64,000 nt of DNA from Branchiostoma floridae. Its lineage: Eukaryota; Chordata; Leptocardii; Amphioxiformes; Branchiostomatidae. The stretch spans positions 1-64,000 of the forward strand of contig NW_023365788.1 of the NCBI RefSeq assembly GCF_000003815.2, written 5' to 3'. Below the pieces are notes generated by a model. The model was not told the origin of the DNA, did no database searches, and worked only from the letters and a program-made list of their open reading frames with translations. This document shows positions 55,401 to 61,840 of the stretch, in pieces. The translations under genes and the position numbers were made by a program. Within the stretch, counting starts at the first letter, position 1. Each line of letters starts with the position of its first letter.

Positions 55401-56662
55401 TCCCCAGGCGACCAGCGCCCTGGATGCTGAGAGTGAGCACCTGGTGCAGGAGGCCATCGACCGCGCCATGAAGGGACGAACCGTGCTGGTCATCGCGCAC
55501 AGACTGTCCACGGTCAGGAACGCTAACGAGGTCAGGAAACAGTCAATTTATTTGTTCCAGAATTGTAAACAATATCATAGTCTATTCAGCAGTATTATAT
55601 CTAGCATTGTCCATTTTAGAAACAGTTGATCCATTGGATGAAATGGGTGAGTGATAGCAATTTTAATGCAGATGATCCTCTTTTGTTATATTTTTCATGT
55701 AGTGTTCTACATATTTCCTTACCCTGATAAGTTGAAAAAAAAATTCCTTTCCAATATGACAATTAACTCAATAGAAATAATAATATTAATAAATACTATA
55801 TTAGATAATCAAACCAGTGAACAATTTTTTGATTGTCATTCTTATCTTAGAAAGAAATTGCAAATCCATACACACTTGTATAGATTTAAGTACTGGTAGT
55901 ATGCATGATATTCTATATGGAAAAGACACCAATATCAACCCAAACATTTGACTGTGTTAACTTGAAAGTTCATCTGTTTTGGTAGAAGTCATTATTGAGC
56001 TAGTTTAACTGTAAAATCCAACAGAAATATTGGACTCACCCAAATTTTTGACTGAACAGCATGCGCACCAGTCTTTGTCAAGGAATGAACAATCCACTGC
56101 TGTCGTGACATCGCGTTATGCAGATAGAACACATGACTCAGTATGCAGTGGATCATAGGTTGCAGGAAGTCTATGGCGCCTACCGTCTCTGTTCAGGGAT
56201 GGTTGTAAAGCTCTGATGTAGATTGCTTCTTTGATCCCTCTAAGTAAAAAGTCTGGCTCTATGTTTAGAATATTTTGCTAAGATTTTAACTTTGTCCAGT
56301 GAGACCAAATGAAGGGATGGTTGTAAAGCTCTTTATCAGATGTAGATGGCTTCTTTGATCCCTCTAAGGAAAAAGTCTGGCTCTATGTCTGGCATTTTTC
56401 GCTAAGATTTTAACTTTGTCCAGTGAGACCAAATGAATGTGTGTTGTTTCAGGTTGTTGTTATTGACAAGGGGAGGATTGCGGAGAGAGGGACCCACGAA
56501 GAGCTGCTACACAAAGGCGGTGTGTACAAGAAACTGGTTCTACGCCAGCTCAGCGCCGGCCACGCCATGCCATCCATCAACACCGACATCGCGGATATCG
56601 AGGAAGAAGGCTCACAGGAGGGGTCCGAGGGAAGTAACGAAAGCAACGGCACCGAAAGATAA
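29862..56662 (+). CDS. ABCB9-like: ABCB half-transporter with TMD0, TAPL/ABCB9-like (17 exons, 799 aa)
   Basis: Exons: 29862-29970, 35878-36158, 37204-37416, 38421-38532, 39431-39605, 40064-40124, 40657-40792, 48068-48291, 48781-48874, 49315-49388, 50292-50385, 50978-51039, 51889-52015, 53730-53917, 54392-54508, 55408-55530, 56453-56662 (TAA). Every junction is GT/AG and phases close, giving 2400 nt. Order: TMD0 (four helices, about 1-165), six-helix TMD (about 202-490), NBD (about 525-780). TMD0 resembles that of TAPL/ABCB9 ('[16 protein letters not shown]'), a lysosomal peptide exporter acting as a homodimer; the core also resembles ABCB10 and plant ALS1-type transporters, so orthology needs a tree. 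All ATPase motifs are intact. The first coding exon follows a strong acceptor at 29820, so a 5' UTR exon lies upstream. Many introns contain transposons. Confidence 0.9.
30176..30630 (+). mobile_element. tRNA-derived SINE (plus strand)
   Basis: Head GCGTAGCACAGCGGGACAG (A box TAGCACAGCGG), B box GGTTCGAATCC at about 30228, body with CCCTTGGGAAAGGCACTTTA and CAGGCACGTTAAAGAACCCA, and a (CAATAAC)n tail. It shares the 'GGGAAAGGCACTT' body motif with the SINE at 18056 but has a different head. It lies in intron 1 of the transporter. Confidence 0.85.
30811..31204. mobile_element. MITE with GGCCTAGGAAAAAAATGTTG ends
   Basis: The left GGCCTAGG..ATGTTGTGTTTCCTG is inverted at right (CAGGAAACACAACAT..CCTAGGCC); inner pairs CCTACCTACC/GACCCTA. 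The flanks repeat a longer unit (TCAAATAGTTGTAATGTTTG at about 30750 and 31227), suggesting a larger repeat or a duplication around it. Confidence 0.75.
31980..32335. repeat. Subterminal tandem repeat, about 121-bp period, 3 copies
   Basis: Repeats of a unit with TTTCAGGAGTCCGGAACGGG, CATATCCGGATTTCCAGTAA and TCTTTGGAGACAAACCACGT near the left end of the CACTA-like element. Confidence 0.85.
32997..34260 (-). CDS. Two Ig-like exons inside the CACTA-like element
   Basis: Exon A 34260-34076: AG acceptor, strong donor ACTG|GTAAGTAC; it encodes [16 protein letters not shown] and [19 protein letters not shown]. Exon B starts at 33220 after a good tract (TTTTTTCCATTCCAG) and joins in phase 1, continuing [16 protein letters not shown] and [12 protein letters not shown] before a TGA at 32997. 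The 'VRW.VNG', 'YRATA' and 'LSCHA' spacing resembles an Ig C-type domain of invertebrate receptors. Another frame of exon B (to 32893) is also long and Cys-rich ([13 protein letters not shown]...), so an indel may have shifted the real frame. I read this as a captured or degraded gene fragment; function is unknown. Confidence 0.45.
33230..34070. other. Spacer between the two Ig-like exons
   Basis: Acts as the intron if the two-exon reading is right. The minus strand near 33840-33940 also has CCAAT (GACCAATAG) and a possible AA|GTGAGT donor; otherwise nothing is seen. Confidence 0.35.
34290..34525. repeat. 72-bp tandem repeat, 3.3 copies
   Basis: Unit contains GATATTGTCCGGATATGGAC, CCCAAACTGCACCGCTGG and GTGGAGTGTTTTGACTGAAC. 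The copies are almost identical. On the minus strand the frame stays open in each copy (artefact). Confidence 0.95.
34530..35520. repeat. Right subterminal region of the CACTA-like element
   Basis: AT-rich sequence with scattered TTGTCCGG(A/G), GTATTCGGA and ACTCATGA motifs, the dispersed counterpart of the left-end repeats. No coding exon is seen. Confidence 0.6.
36225..36390. mobile_element. Small hairpin MITE
   Basis: AACTGTCTTAAACCCTTCTTAA at left and GGCAGTTAAAGGGTTAAG at right are inverted. The centre holds GGATATATCATATATCCGG-type palindromes. Confidence 0.55.
36650..36888. mobile_element. Truncated copy of the ACACCTTTCTC MITE
   Basis: Right part only: ATAATGCAAATA, GATGGACAGTCTTTTGTTTG and a decayed end (GTGTGAAAAAGGTGT). 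It abuts the next element. Confidence 0.7.
36889..37169. mobile_element. MITE with CAGGGTAGGAC ends
   Basis: CAGGGTAGGACAATTCTAC at left, inverted GTCCAACCCTG at right; inner GGGCAAGTG/CACTTGCCC pairs. It ends 34 bp before transporter exon 3. Confidence 0.75.
37459..37804. repeat. CAGGGCTCTAGCCAGCTCGAAA repeat, copy 1
   Basis: Homologous over its whole length to 57199-57540, with TTTTTCCGTCAGCCAATT, GTGTGTGGCTTTTACGGC and CCACCAAGGATTTT. Both copies keep a similar open frame ([20 protein letters not shown] here), discussed as a finding. The right terminus is degraded. Confidence 0.85.
37805..38410. other. Remainder of transporter intron 3
   Basis: Starts with a purine/pyrimidine repeat of CAGGTCCAG/CTGGACCTG units (37825-37885) that can fold on itself; the rest is AT-rich and empty. 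Confidence 0.5.
38421..49388 (+). CDS. ABCB9-like: Transporter exons 4-10: core membrane domain
   Basis: Exon 4 carries the first core helix with [16 protein letters not shown]; exon 5 the next, ending [20 protein letters not shown], the conserved first cytoplasmic coupling region of ABCB proteins; exon 6 [19 protein letters not shown]. Exons 7-8 continue through [16 protein letters not shown] and [18 protein letters not shown]; exons 9 and 10 carry the last helices ([20 protein letters not shown]). No residue block appears missing between exons 7 and 8 despite the 7.3-kb intron, judged by comparison with ABCB10 and TAPL. Confidence 0.85.
38590..38770. repeat. Dispersed repeat with GCCCCAGGACCCCCCTAGAA motif
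   Basis: Contains CATTTGAAACTTTTTCCGGG, GGACCCCCCTAGAAGGGTC and AAAATTTTTACCCCC. The composition differs sharply from the flanks; similar GGCATGCCCCnGGACCCCCCTA motifs recur in many animal genomes as old repeats. Class unknown. Confidence 0.45.
39178..39402. mobile_element. MITE with TACTGTAATTC ends
   Basis: GTACTGTAATTCACTTTG at left and GGAATTACAGTAC at right are inverted; inner TTCACGGTCTGAG/CACCGTGAA pairs. Related in style to 24630 and 40391. Confidence 0.65.
40391..40573. mobile_element. MITE with ACTGTAAATGCA ends, copy 2
   Basis: ACTGTAAATGCAGAAACTTT at left; AAATGCATTTACAG at right. Clear homology to 24630-24843. It lies in intron 6, about 80 bp before exon 7. Confidence 0.85.
42747..42826 (+). 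CDS. Candidate first coding exon, unknown gene
   Basis: ATG (context AAAATGTCA) opens [20 protein letters not shown], then RTFELRP and a strong donor GGCC|GTAAGTC in phase 2. The frame is also open upstream for about 80 codons, which weakens the start choice. No matching downstream exon was identified, so it could be a captured exon 1 with promoter, or a real nested gene. Confidence 0.35.
43500..44590. repeat. Direct repeat pair inside the 6.5-kb unit
   Basis: 43505-43660 and 44428-44560 are homologous (ATCCCCAGGGGCAG, CCCTGCTGACAATAATC, GTGTCC(A/T)GAGATCCGCCT). Each contains a CCGAACGGTTC-type palindrome. Confidence 0.8.
43796..44334 (-). CDS. Candidate exon pair, unknown gene (minus)
   Basis: Exon 44334-44089 has acceptor CGCTTTTTAG|T and donor AACTG|GTAAGAA; it encodes [19 protein letters not shown] and [20 protein letters not shown], then [11 protein letters not shown]. 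It ends in phase 2 and joins in phase to 43874, after a good acceptor (CTTGTTGCAG), where [20 protein letters not shown] leads to a TGA at 43796. Six cysteines suggest a folded extracellular domain. No family is recognised. Confidence 0.45.
44592..45280 (-). CDS. Further exon-like frames on the minus strand
   Basis: 45280-45041 (containing [20 protein letters not shown]) and 44828-44592 ([20 protein letters not shown], slightly Ig-like) are open but lack decisive splice pairs. An acceptor TTTGGAG|TC near 45210 would join in phase 1 with the 45823-45596 exon. Treated as parts of the same uncertain gene. Confidence 0.25.
45596..45823 (-). CDS. Candidate internal exon, unknown gene (minus)
   Basis: Excellent acceptor (TCTTTATTTTTCTCTAG) and donor ACTATT|GTAGGT; phase 1 at both ends, 228 nt. 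It encodes [20 protein letters not shown] and [20 protein letters not shown], then a Lys-rich end. No family is recognised. Confidence 0.45.
45953..46241 (-). CDS. Candidate Cys-rich exon, unknown gene (minus)
   Basis: After AATTTAG the frame reads [15 protein letters not shown], then [34 protein letters not shown] and so on to LCQ, with six or more cysteines. A TAA lies just upstream in frame, so translation must enter by splicing (phase 2). The donor CAG|GTCTAT is weak. Possibly part of the same gene as the exons at 45.8-43.8 kb. Confidence 0.35.
46472..46622 (-). CDS. Candidate first exon with promoter motifs (minus)
   Basis: ATG at 46622 (or 46610) gives [20 protein letters not shown] and runs to a strong donor GGTT|GTAAGAA in phase 1. 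The start lies in GTTGCCATGGCGCC (RFX X-box/YY1-like) next to ATTGGC (CCAAT box). The phase does not fit the next exon candidate (46241), so the model is incomplete. Confidence 0.3.
47800..48058. repeat. Tandem duplication (about 121 bp) abutting exon 8
   Basis: Two copies of AGACTGYATTGCATRAATAT through CATGCAGACCCTCTTT. The second ends about 25 bp before the exon 8 acceptor (CCTATAG|GA, 48067). Confidence 0.9.
49850..50187. mobile_element. MITE with CAGGGCTCGAAATA ends
   Basis: Left CAGGGCTCGAAATAGTTTT and a degenerate inverted right end (TATTTCGAATGTGCCCTGA); inner ACCTGCA/TGCAGGT palindromes. Related to 28411-28725. Confidence 0.7.
50292..56662 (+). CDS. ABCB9-like: Transporter exons 11-17: nucleotide-binding domain
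   Basis: A-loop FTYPSRP (exon 12); Walker [10 protein letters not shown] at residues 561-569 (exon 13); Q-loop VSQEP with Gln609 (exon 14); signature LSGGQ 664-668 and Walker B ILLLDE 684-689 with catalytic Glu689 (exon 15); D-loop SALD 692-695 and switch His720 (exon 16). All are canonical, so the site should be ATPase-competent. After Walker A the usual 'LLDG' reads LLGG across the exon 13/14 junction. The C-terminal tail (from about 758) is acidic and Ser/Glu-rich ([18 protein letters not shown]). No degenerate site is seen, unlike TAP1. Confidence 0.9.
50391..50535. repeat. (CTTACR)n minisatellite next to the exon 11 donor
   Basis: About 24 hexamer units alternating CTTACA and CTTACG (mostly a 12-bp unit), starting a few bases after the donor GGAG|GTTAGC. 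Not telomeric (no TTAGGG). Confidence 0.95.
50542..50760. mobile_element. Hairpin MITE, 50-bp near-perfect arms
   Basis: GCGCTCCCACCGCACTTGTG, continuing TCAAGCTT and CACTGCGGGGTTC, is inverted at 50710-50756. AT-rich loop. Confidence 0.9.
51099..51685. mobile_element. PIF/Harbinger-like MITE, copy 3
   Basis: GGCCACAGCAAGTAAATTTT at both ends (inverted), flanked by TAA (51096-51098, 51686-51688). Homologous to 2045-2577 and 13348-13901. In intron 12 of the transporter. Confidence 0.9.
52385..53277. mobile_element. 0.9-kb TIR element with promoter-like interior
   Basis: The ends GTAACATSCATTGGCATAAT, continuing ACCGG, are inverted over 25 bp with one mismatch. The interior differs from normal MITEs: at 52840-52905 GGCGGGAAAATGGCGGCG (E2F-like plus ATG in good context) opens [16 protein letters not shown] then stops. 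It looks like captured promoter/first-exon sequence. In intron 13. Confidence 0.65.
53330..53725. repeat. Tandem near-triplication (about 145-170 bp) ending at exon 14
   Basis: The unit runs GTTAGCAA..CTAAGGTGTC, AATCATTCTGTTTCCATG(A/G)C, AACA, then CTCCAAGCCTTCATTC. Three copies of the ATTCTGTTTCCATG segment lie at about 53405, 53557 and 53707; the last is the real exon 14 acceptor (AACACAG|GT). Earlier copies read GACAACAG|AGGTGCATG or AGGCGCATG, decoy-like acceptors. Confidence 0.9.
54627..54997. mobile_element. MITE with GACTCCCAGGCTTTTAGCCA ends
   Basis: Left CAGGCTTTTAGCCAGGC and inverted right CCTAGCTAAAAGCCTGCTGA. The interior includes GATGCCCCCAGACCCCCCTA, like the repeat at 38590-38770. 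In intron 15. Confidence 0.7.
55531..56180. other. Intron 16 body
   Basis: AT-rich; no element borders or exon are seen. Confidence 0.5.
56185..56436. repeat. Tandem duplication (about 125 bp) abutting exon 17
   Basis: Two copies of GGGATGGTTGTAAAGCTCT through TTTGTCCAGTGAGACCAAAT. The second ends about 16 bp before the exon 17 acceptor (TTTCAG, 56452). Confidence 0.9.
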
Positions 56663-56764
56663 TGTGGGGAATGCTCGTTTATTAATTGCTGAGGCCACAC
56701 TAGTTTAATTTGTTGGTTCTCGGATTTTTTTCATGAAAAAATATGGAGTGACAGGGCAAAAGAA

Positions 56765-56770
56765 AATAAA
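56765..56770 (+). promoter_or_regulatory. Candidate poly(A) signal of the transporter
   Basis: AATAAA about 100 nt after the stop codon. Other AATAAA motifs lie far downstream (60847, 60868), so a long alternative 3' UTR is possible. Confidence 0.4.
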
Positions 56771-57198
56771 ATAGAATAATTTGCAACAATTTCGGGGTAA
56801 AGACAGGGCTTACATAACATATTAAAGAATTGCAAATTTCAATCTGAAAAAAATGCGACCACTGTACAGTCAGAGCTACAACTGTTTGTTTGAAATTATC
56901 AAAAGTGCAGTTTTCATATGATGTTATGTACTTAAAAGGAACAGGCATGTAGGTCAATATACTATACGGAATTGTTGAATGGCTTCATATATAATAATTC
57001 TATGGTGAAAATTTCCCGAATGGCTTTTTTCTTTTCTTTTTGGAGCGGGCAGTTCCGAGAGTCAATTGATTGAATTGGTGTAGCCTTGATAATAATGAAT
57101 TGGTAATAAGTCACTGTCACACATTAGTCTCTCAACCACTCCACAACCTGTGGCTGTTGACTTACCGTATTTTCTCAATTAAAGTATCCACCCCGGCC

Positions 57199-57540
57199 CA
57201 GGGCTCTGGCCAGCTCGAAATTTTTTTCCGTCAGCCAATTCCCATTGTCACGAAAACACTATTCCAGGAGTTAGAGAGACTGAACTGAGACTTTGAAAAA
57301 CGGGTTTTTAATGAGATTATCGTATGCGAAAGGGCACCGACACACATTGTCAACAATCATAACAATAGCAAAACAAACAGTGTGTGGCTTTTACGGCCGT
57401 GGACGGCGTCCCCAAGCCGCCTGTAGCTTCCACCAAGGATTTTTATCCGTCAAGGTTGACGGATTGGTTTTAAAATTTTTCCGTCACACGCAGCAAATTT
57501 CCGTCAATTGACGGAAAAACGGACGTTGGCTAGAGCCCTG
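57199..57540. repeat. CAGGGCTCTGGCCAGCTCGAAA repeat, copy 2
   Basis: Complete copy with inverted ends CAGGGCTCT-GGCC and GGC-TAGAGCCCTG. Homologous to 37459-37804 throughout; the internal frame [20 protein letters not shown] is preserved. Confidence 0.85.
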
Positions 57541-58850
57541 ACCCACCCCCAACCAGTTCCCAACCCTTTCCAGAAAGTTTGAAACATTTGAAATGTTCGG
57601 CTGGCACTGTAAGCCAATCAGCATCTAACCTTGGAGACCAACTGTCAACCTTTAAAGGCTACCTTGTTCCCAACTAACGCCCAATTATAATTATTATATT
57701 TCATTGGTGCAGGAATTTTAGCCCATTTTAGCAGAATAAAACAGCAACAGAATGTTGAGAGCACATAACAGTTACTCTGCATTAAGTATTTTGGATGGTT
57801 TATTTTCTCTGTTTTGTAACACATTCAATGAAAAAGTCTTACTTAATAGGTATCAGACTTGTTTTGACTGTCATTGAAGAATTTTCAGGGATATTACAGT
57901 ACTAGGATATTTCACATTGCACTTACAGACAGTTAACATACAAGCTACGTCGGAAGAGCTGAAATAGGTCTTTTAACTATTTTGTGGAAATATCATTTTA
58001 CAGTTCTTTACAATTTGCAGTTCTTTCAAATTTATATCTGCATGAATCTCATTCTATTCAGGGTATCAGTATACTGAAGGCAAAATACTATTTGTTGTGG
58101 AAAAATTATGAACCAGGGGATCTTTCCCTTTTGCTACAGTCTACATATACTTAGTCTAGTTACTGTTAGTACATTTTGTACATCTCTGGCCCTTCTGATC
58201 ATCAAAAACTTTGACCAGAAAACTTATGAGAAAAAAAGGCGAAAGAAGTGTTGTTGATTGCAAAGTATACTGTGTTGTACTGTTCTTATTACAACAATGC
58301 ACCCTCGTTGGGAATTTTTTTTTCTTCACAGAACTAAGGCCTTAGAGGTAGATTAGCACACTTATTGAAATTTCGGCATATGGGAACTATCATATGTTAC
58401 TATGAATAGATTATCTTGGAATTGTTCAAAAATGTATATTTATGATTCATAGCATTAATATCTATGAGATGTACGTTACACACTATGTGGATGAAATGAG
58501 TTATCAAATAACCCAAATCAAAAGACTAAAAAGTATATCTTTTTTCAATTTACTTTTAATGGAAATGTGAATATGACAACACCTGTACATGTAACTAATA
58601 CTGACACAGAGGTTATGCAGAAAGCCATTGCTGCTATGGGCTCTTGGAAAATTGAACTAGAAAATTAAAAGACATCAAAAAGATTTAATGTTACTGGGTC
58701 CTGGTTACTATAGTCTAGATTTTGTGTCATTCCTAGTGCTTAAATGACCATTTTGTAAAAGTTTTGTCACTGCATAACTATGATCATTTTGTGTATTCAC
58801 TAAATCTTAGTTCATAGTTTACATGACTGTACTTAAATCAACAAATTGGA
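57541..58850. other. Intergenic, no gene recognised
   Basis: AT-rich; may be an extended 3' UTR of the transporter. Nothing else is supported. Confidence 0.45.
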
Positions 58851-58853
58851 GTA

Positions 58854-60374
58854 CAGTCAAACCTGGTCTACCGACCACCTGTGCATAACGACCCACTGTC
58901 CACTACGACCGCCGAAAAGCGGTCCCTTGAATTTTCCCATAGACGTAAGCATTAACATTTCTGTATATGACGACCACTGTCCAACGGGACCACGACCACC
59001 ACTAAAGGCGACCGCACGTTACCTAAACACTGCCAAAACGACCGCGGCATGTGATTTTGTCACGCTACTTTAATGTTCACGGCGAAAAATGAGCGTAATT
59101 ACCACAAATTATTTACCGCTATGCCCCCTCGCATTCTCATTACTTCTGGATCGGCACTTCACTCTACAAATTTTCGGTGGCTTCGTGATGAGAATCTCAG
59201 GCTAAAATGCCATTATATCCAGGGAGCAGACATGAAAGCGTTTAGTTTCACCAGGCTTTTCGAAGATAAACTAAAAAAAACGCATTTTCTGTCATAATAA
59301 AACATCTGACTCGCTGTTCTTCCCGAGAAATACGTATTTTGCACAGCGCGGTTCTGAATCGCGGCGTCTGCAGGTCGGAAATACGCACCTCTGATTGGTT
59401 GAAACCACCAAAACAACAACAACTGCATGTATTAGGATATCAAGTCTTATTCTCTACACCTATTTTGTACTTTGTGTAACAGTCATTGCCATACTTTGTA
59501 CCATGTACAAATGTCGAGCAATAAAGTTCTATCTGTATAATGACGGGGAATCCCCTGCGATCTCGCGCTCTGATTGGTTGGAGCGGTGCATCATGGGAAC
59601 TTTGCTGCCAGCTCGACGCCATCTTGTTTCAAAGACTGTTTCAAAGACTTACGTTTTAAAACGCAAAAGAACGCTATTTTCCACGATTACGTAGCACCAT
59701 CCTAGTTGAAAATGCATAATCCAAAGAACTTTTCGTGGAAACGTGTTAATATGTGAATTTATGGCGTCTCTAGCGTAATTTTGGGTTTCGATGCAGCCGT
59801 AAAGTGTGCTGAGAGTTAGCGTGGGTTTCCAAAATAAAATTACCCCGAAAATAATGTCGCATTTTTCACGTCACACAAAAACAAAACTCCCGCAAAGAAG
59901 AAGTCTGCAACATTTTCTGATCATAGCGATTACGTTTTGGGTAGAAATGTTCGTCGATGTGCCGGCGTGCACCTGCGTGATACCTCAGTTACAGAATATT
60001 TGTTGTCACATTAGGGCCGCGGTATGAGAAAAAATTATGCCGGCACGGCACGGCACGCTGCAAAAATCCGGACGAATTACCAGCGTTTTTCTTTTTCAAA
60101 TCATTCTTATAATATATCTATTATAAATATCATTACAAATATAATACTTTTTAATACGAAGAATAACATAAGTATACGTAATTTTAGCATTATATAACAT
60201 CGTGTTATCTTGTAAATAATAAGAAAGACAAATGCGTTTCATGCATAAATTATCGATGTTCTGACTTGTCAGTTTCTTTACTGCCGCCACGTTGTTTTCT
60301 ATATAAAGACCACCTATGTATGAAGACCACTTTTGCTGGGTCCCTTGAGTGGTCTTCATATACAGGTTTGACTG
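58854..60374. mobile_element. 1.5-kb TA-flanked element with CAGTCAAACCTG ends and promoter-like interior
   Basis: CAGTCAAACCTGGTCTACCG at left; inverted CAGGTTTGACTG at right; TA on both sides. Subterminal GACCAC motifs face inward from both ends. Around 59385-59640 the interior has two GATTGGTTG (CCAAT) boxes, GCATCATGGGAA (ZNF143-like) and GCCATCTTG (YY1-like), which together resemble a housekeeping promoter. No transposase. Confidence 0.75.
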
Positions 60375-60375
60375 T

Positions 60376-61840
60376 AAATGTATTTGGATGAAATGTTATT
60401 TTCTTACACATGTAGTGTGCTGTATATTTTGGATTGATTATGGGTATATGACATTGTGATTAAGCAATCATTCACATTCAGCTTGCAGCAGAAGATATAT
60501 AATTATATATATGTATTACATCATTTTGCATTCATTTCATCTATTAATACTTGTATCTGTCATTGAATGTATATACAGCACATCACACATACAGTAGAAT
60601 CTACTCGGAAGCTTCATTGACATTCAGACTGATTTCAGGAGTGGTTTCCAAATGTACAAATCAACCAGGCGTGATTTAGTCTTAGTAAAGACTTGGTGTT
60701 AGAATTATTACAACAGAGTATATTGCAAAATATAGATAATTATATGATGAATAATGACATTACATGTCAGGTTTTGAATTAGGGATGTGCAATTATGTAT
60801 GTATATGGGGCAATGTGATAAGAGGATGCAGTGTATGCAAACAAGAATAAAGTTGAATCCCACTGGAATAAAGTATGAAATTTAAGTTTTTGTCATTCTT
60901 TTTGAACAAAATAAGAATTTCAGATATTATAAAGGGAACTAAGTACGATTGACATTAAACTGCACGCATTAACACCAAACCTCATAGACTTTTCTTTGGT
61001 ATTTTATTATCTTATTACACTCTTCTAGTACAAGTCACCTTTACCAGTTGTTACATGGGCCTTAGATTACTAGACATCGATTTCTAACTTCTACTCACTC
61101 AGACAGAGTTTTTGATAATCGAGAAATCACACAAAGTGCCAGATGCCCTCTCTTGGTCCATATCGTTTTCAGAAGCAGAGATCTATTGGGGAGCACATAC
61201 ACCAGGTACCTTGATCAATTTCTTTTTCCCAAACATATATAGAATTATTATAGAATAAATATACAGAATGGAAAGTCCTCTTCTAAGCCAAGTTGAAAGT
61301 ATGGGAATAATAGAGCATCGTCGTCAATAAACCTGCAGCTAGAATTGATGGTTAATTGTGTGAATAGGTCTATTTACTTGTTCTTCCAAACTGTCAATCA
61401 AATAGCTAATTTGCATACACTCAAAACTTCACAAACACTTACCTATAGTAAGGCTGTATACTAGATAAAGGTTTGAATGTTAAATTTGTGGCCTGTCATT
61501 CTTTACTTGTTTGGGCTGTACTTTTCTTGAAACATTTCTTAACATCCTGGGTTTCACACAAGTCTGCAATGTTCCACATGATTCTTTGGGTTTCTCTTCA
61601 CCATTTCTATGTCAACAACAGGGGGCATGTAAAGCCTTTTGCCTTATTCTCTCATAAGTTCTGACAGAAATGACAACATAACATGTTCATACAACATCTA
61701 CGACTATGATATCAAAGACATAACTTTTCCTTGCTGACACCTATTTACAAATATATATTAAAAGAATTGTAATGAATCTTTCCAGAGAGTCACATGATAA
61801 AGTTTAAGAGTGTATTTTACATAGCATGGCTTCAGTGTGC
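60376..61840. other. Intergenic / probable FBA-gene 3' UTR
   Basis: AT-rich; the part nearest 61840 is likely 3' UTR of the minus-strand F-box gene. Plus-strand AATAAA occurs at 60847 and 60868. No exon recognised. Confidence 0.45.
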
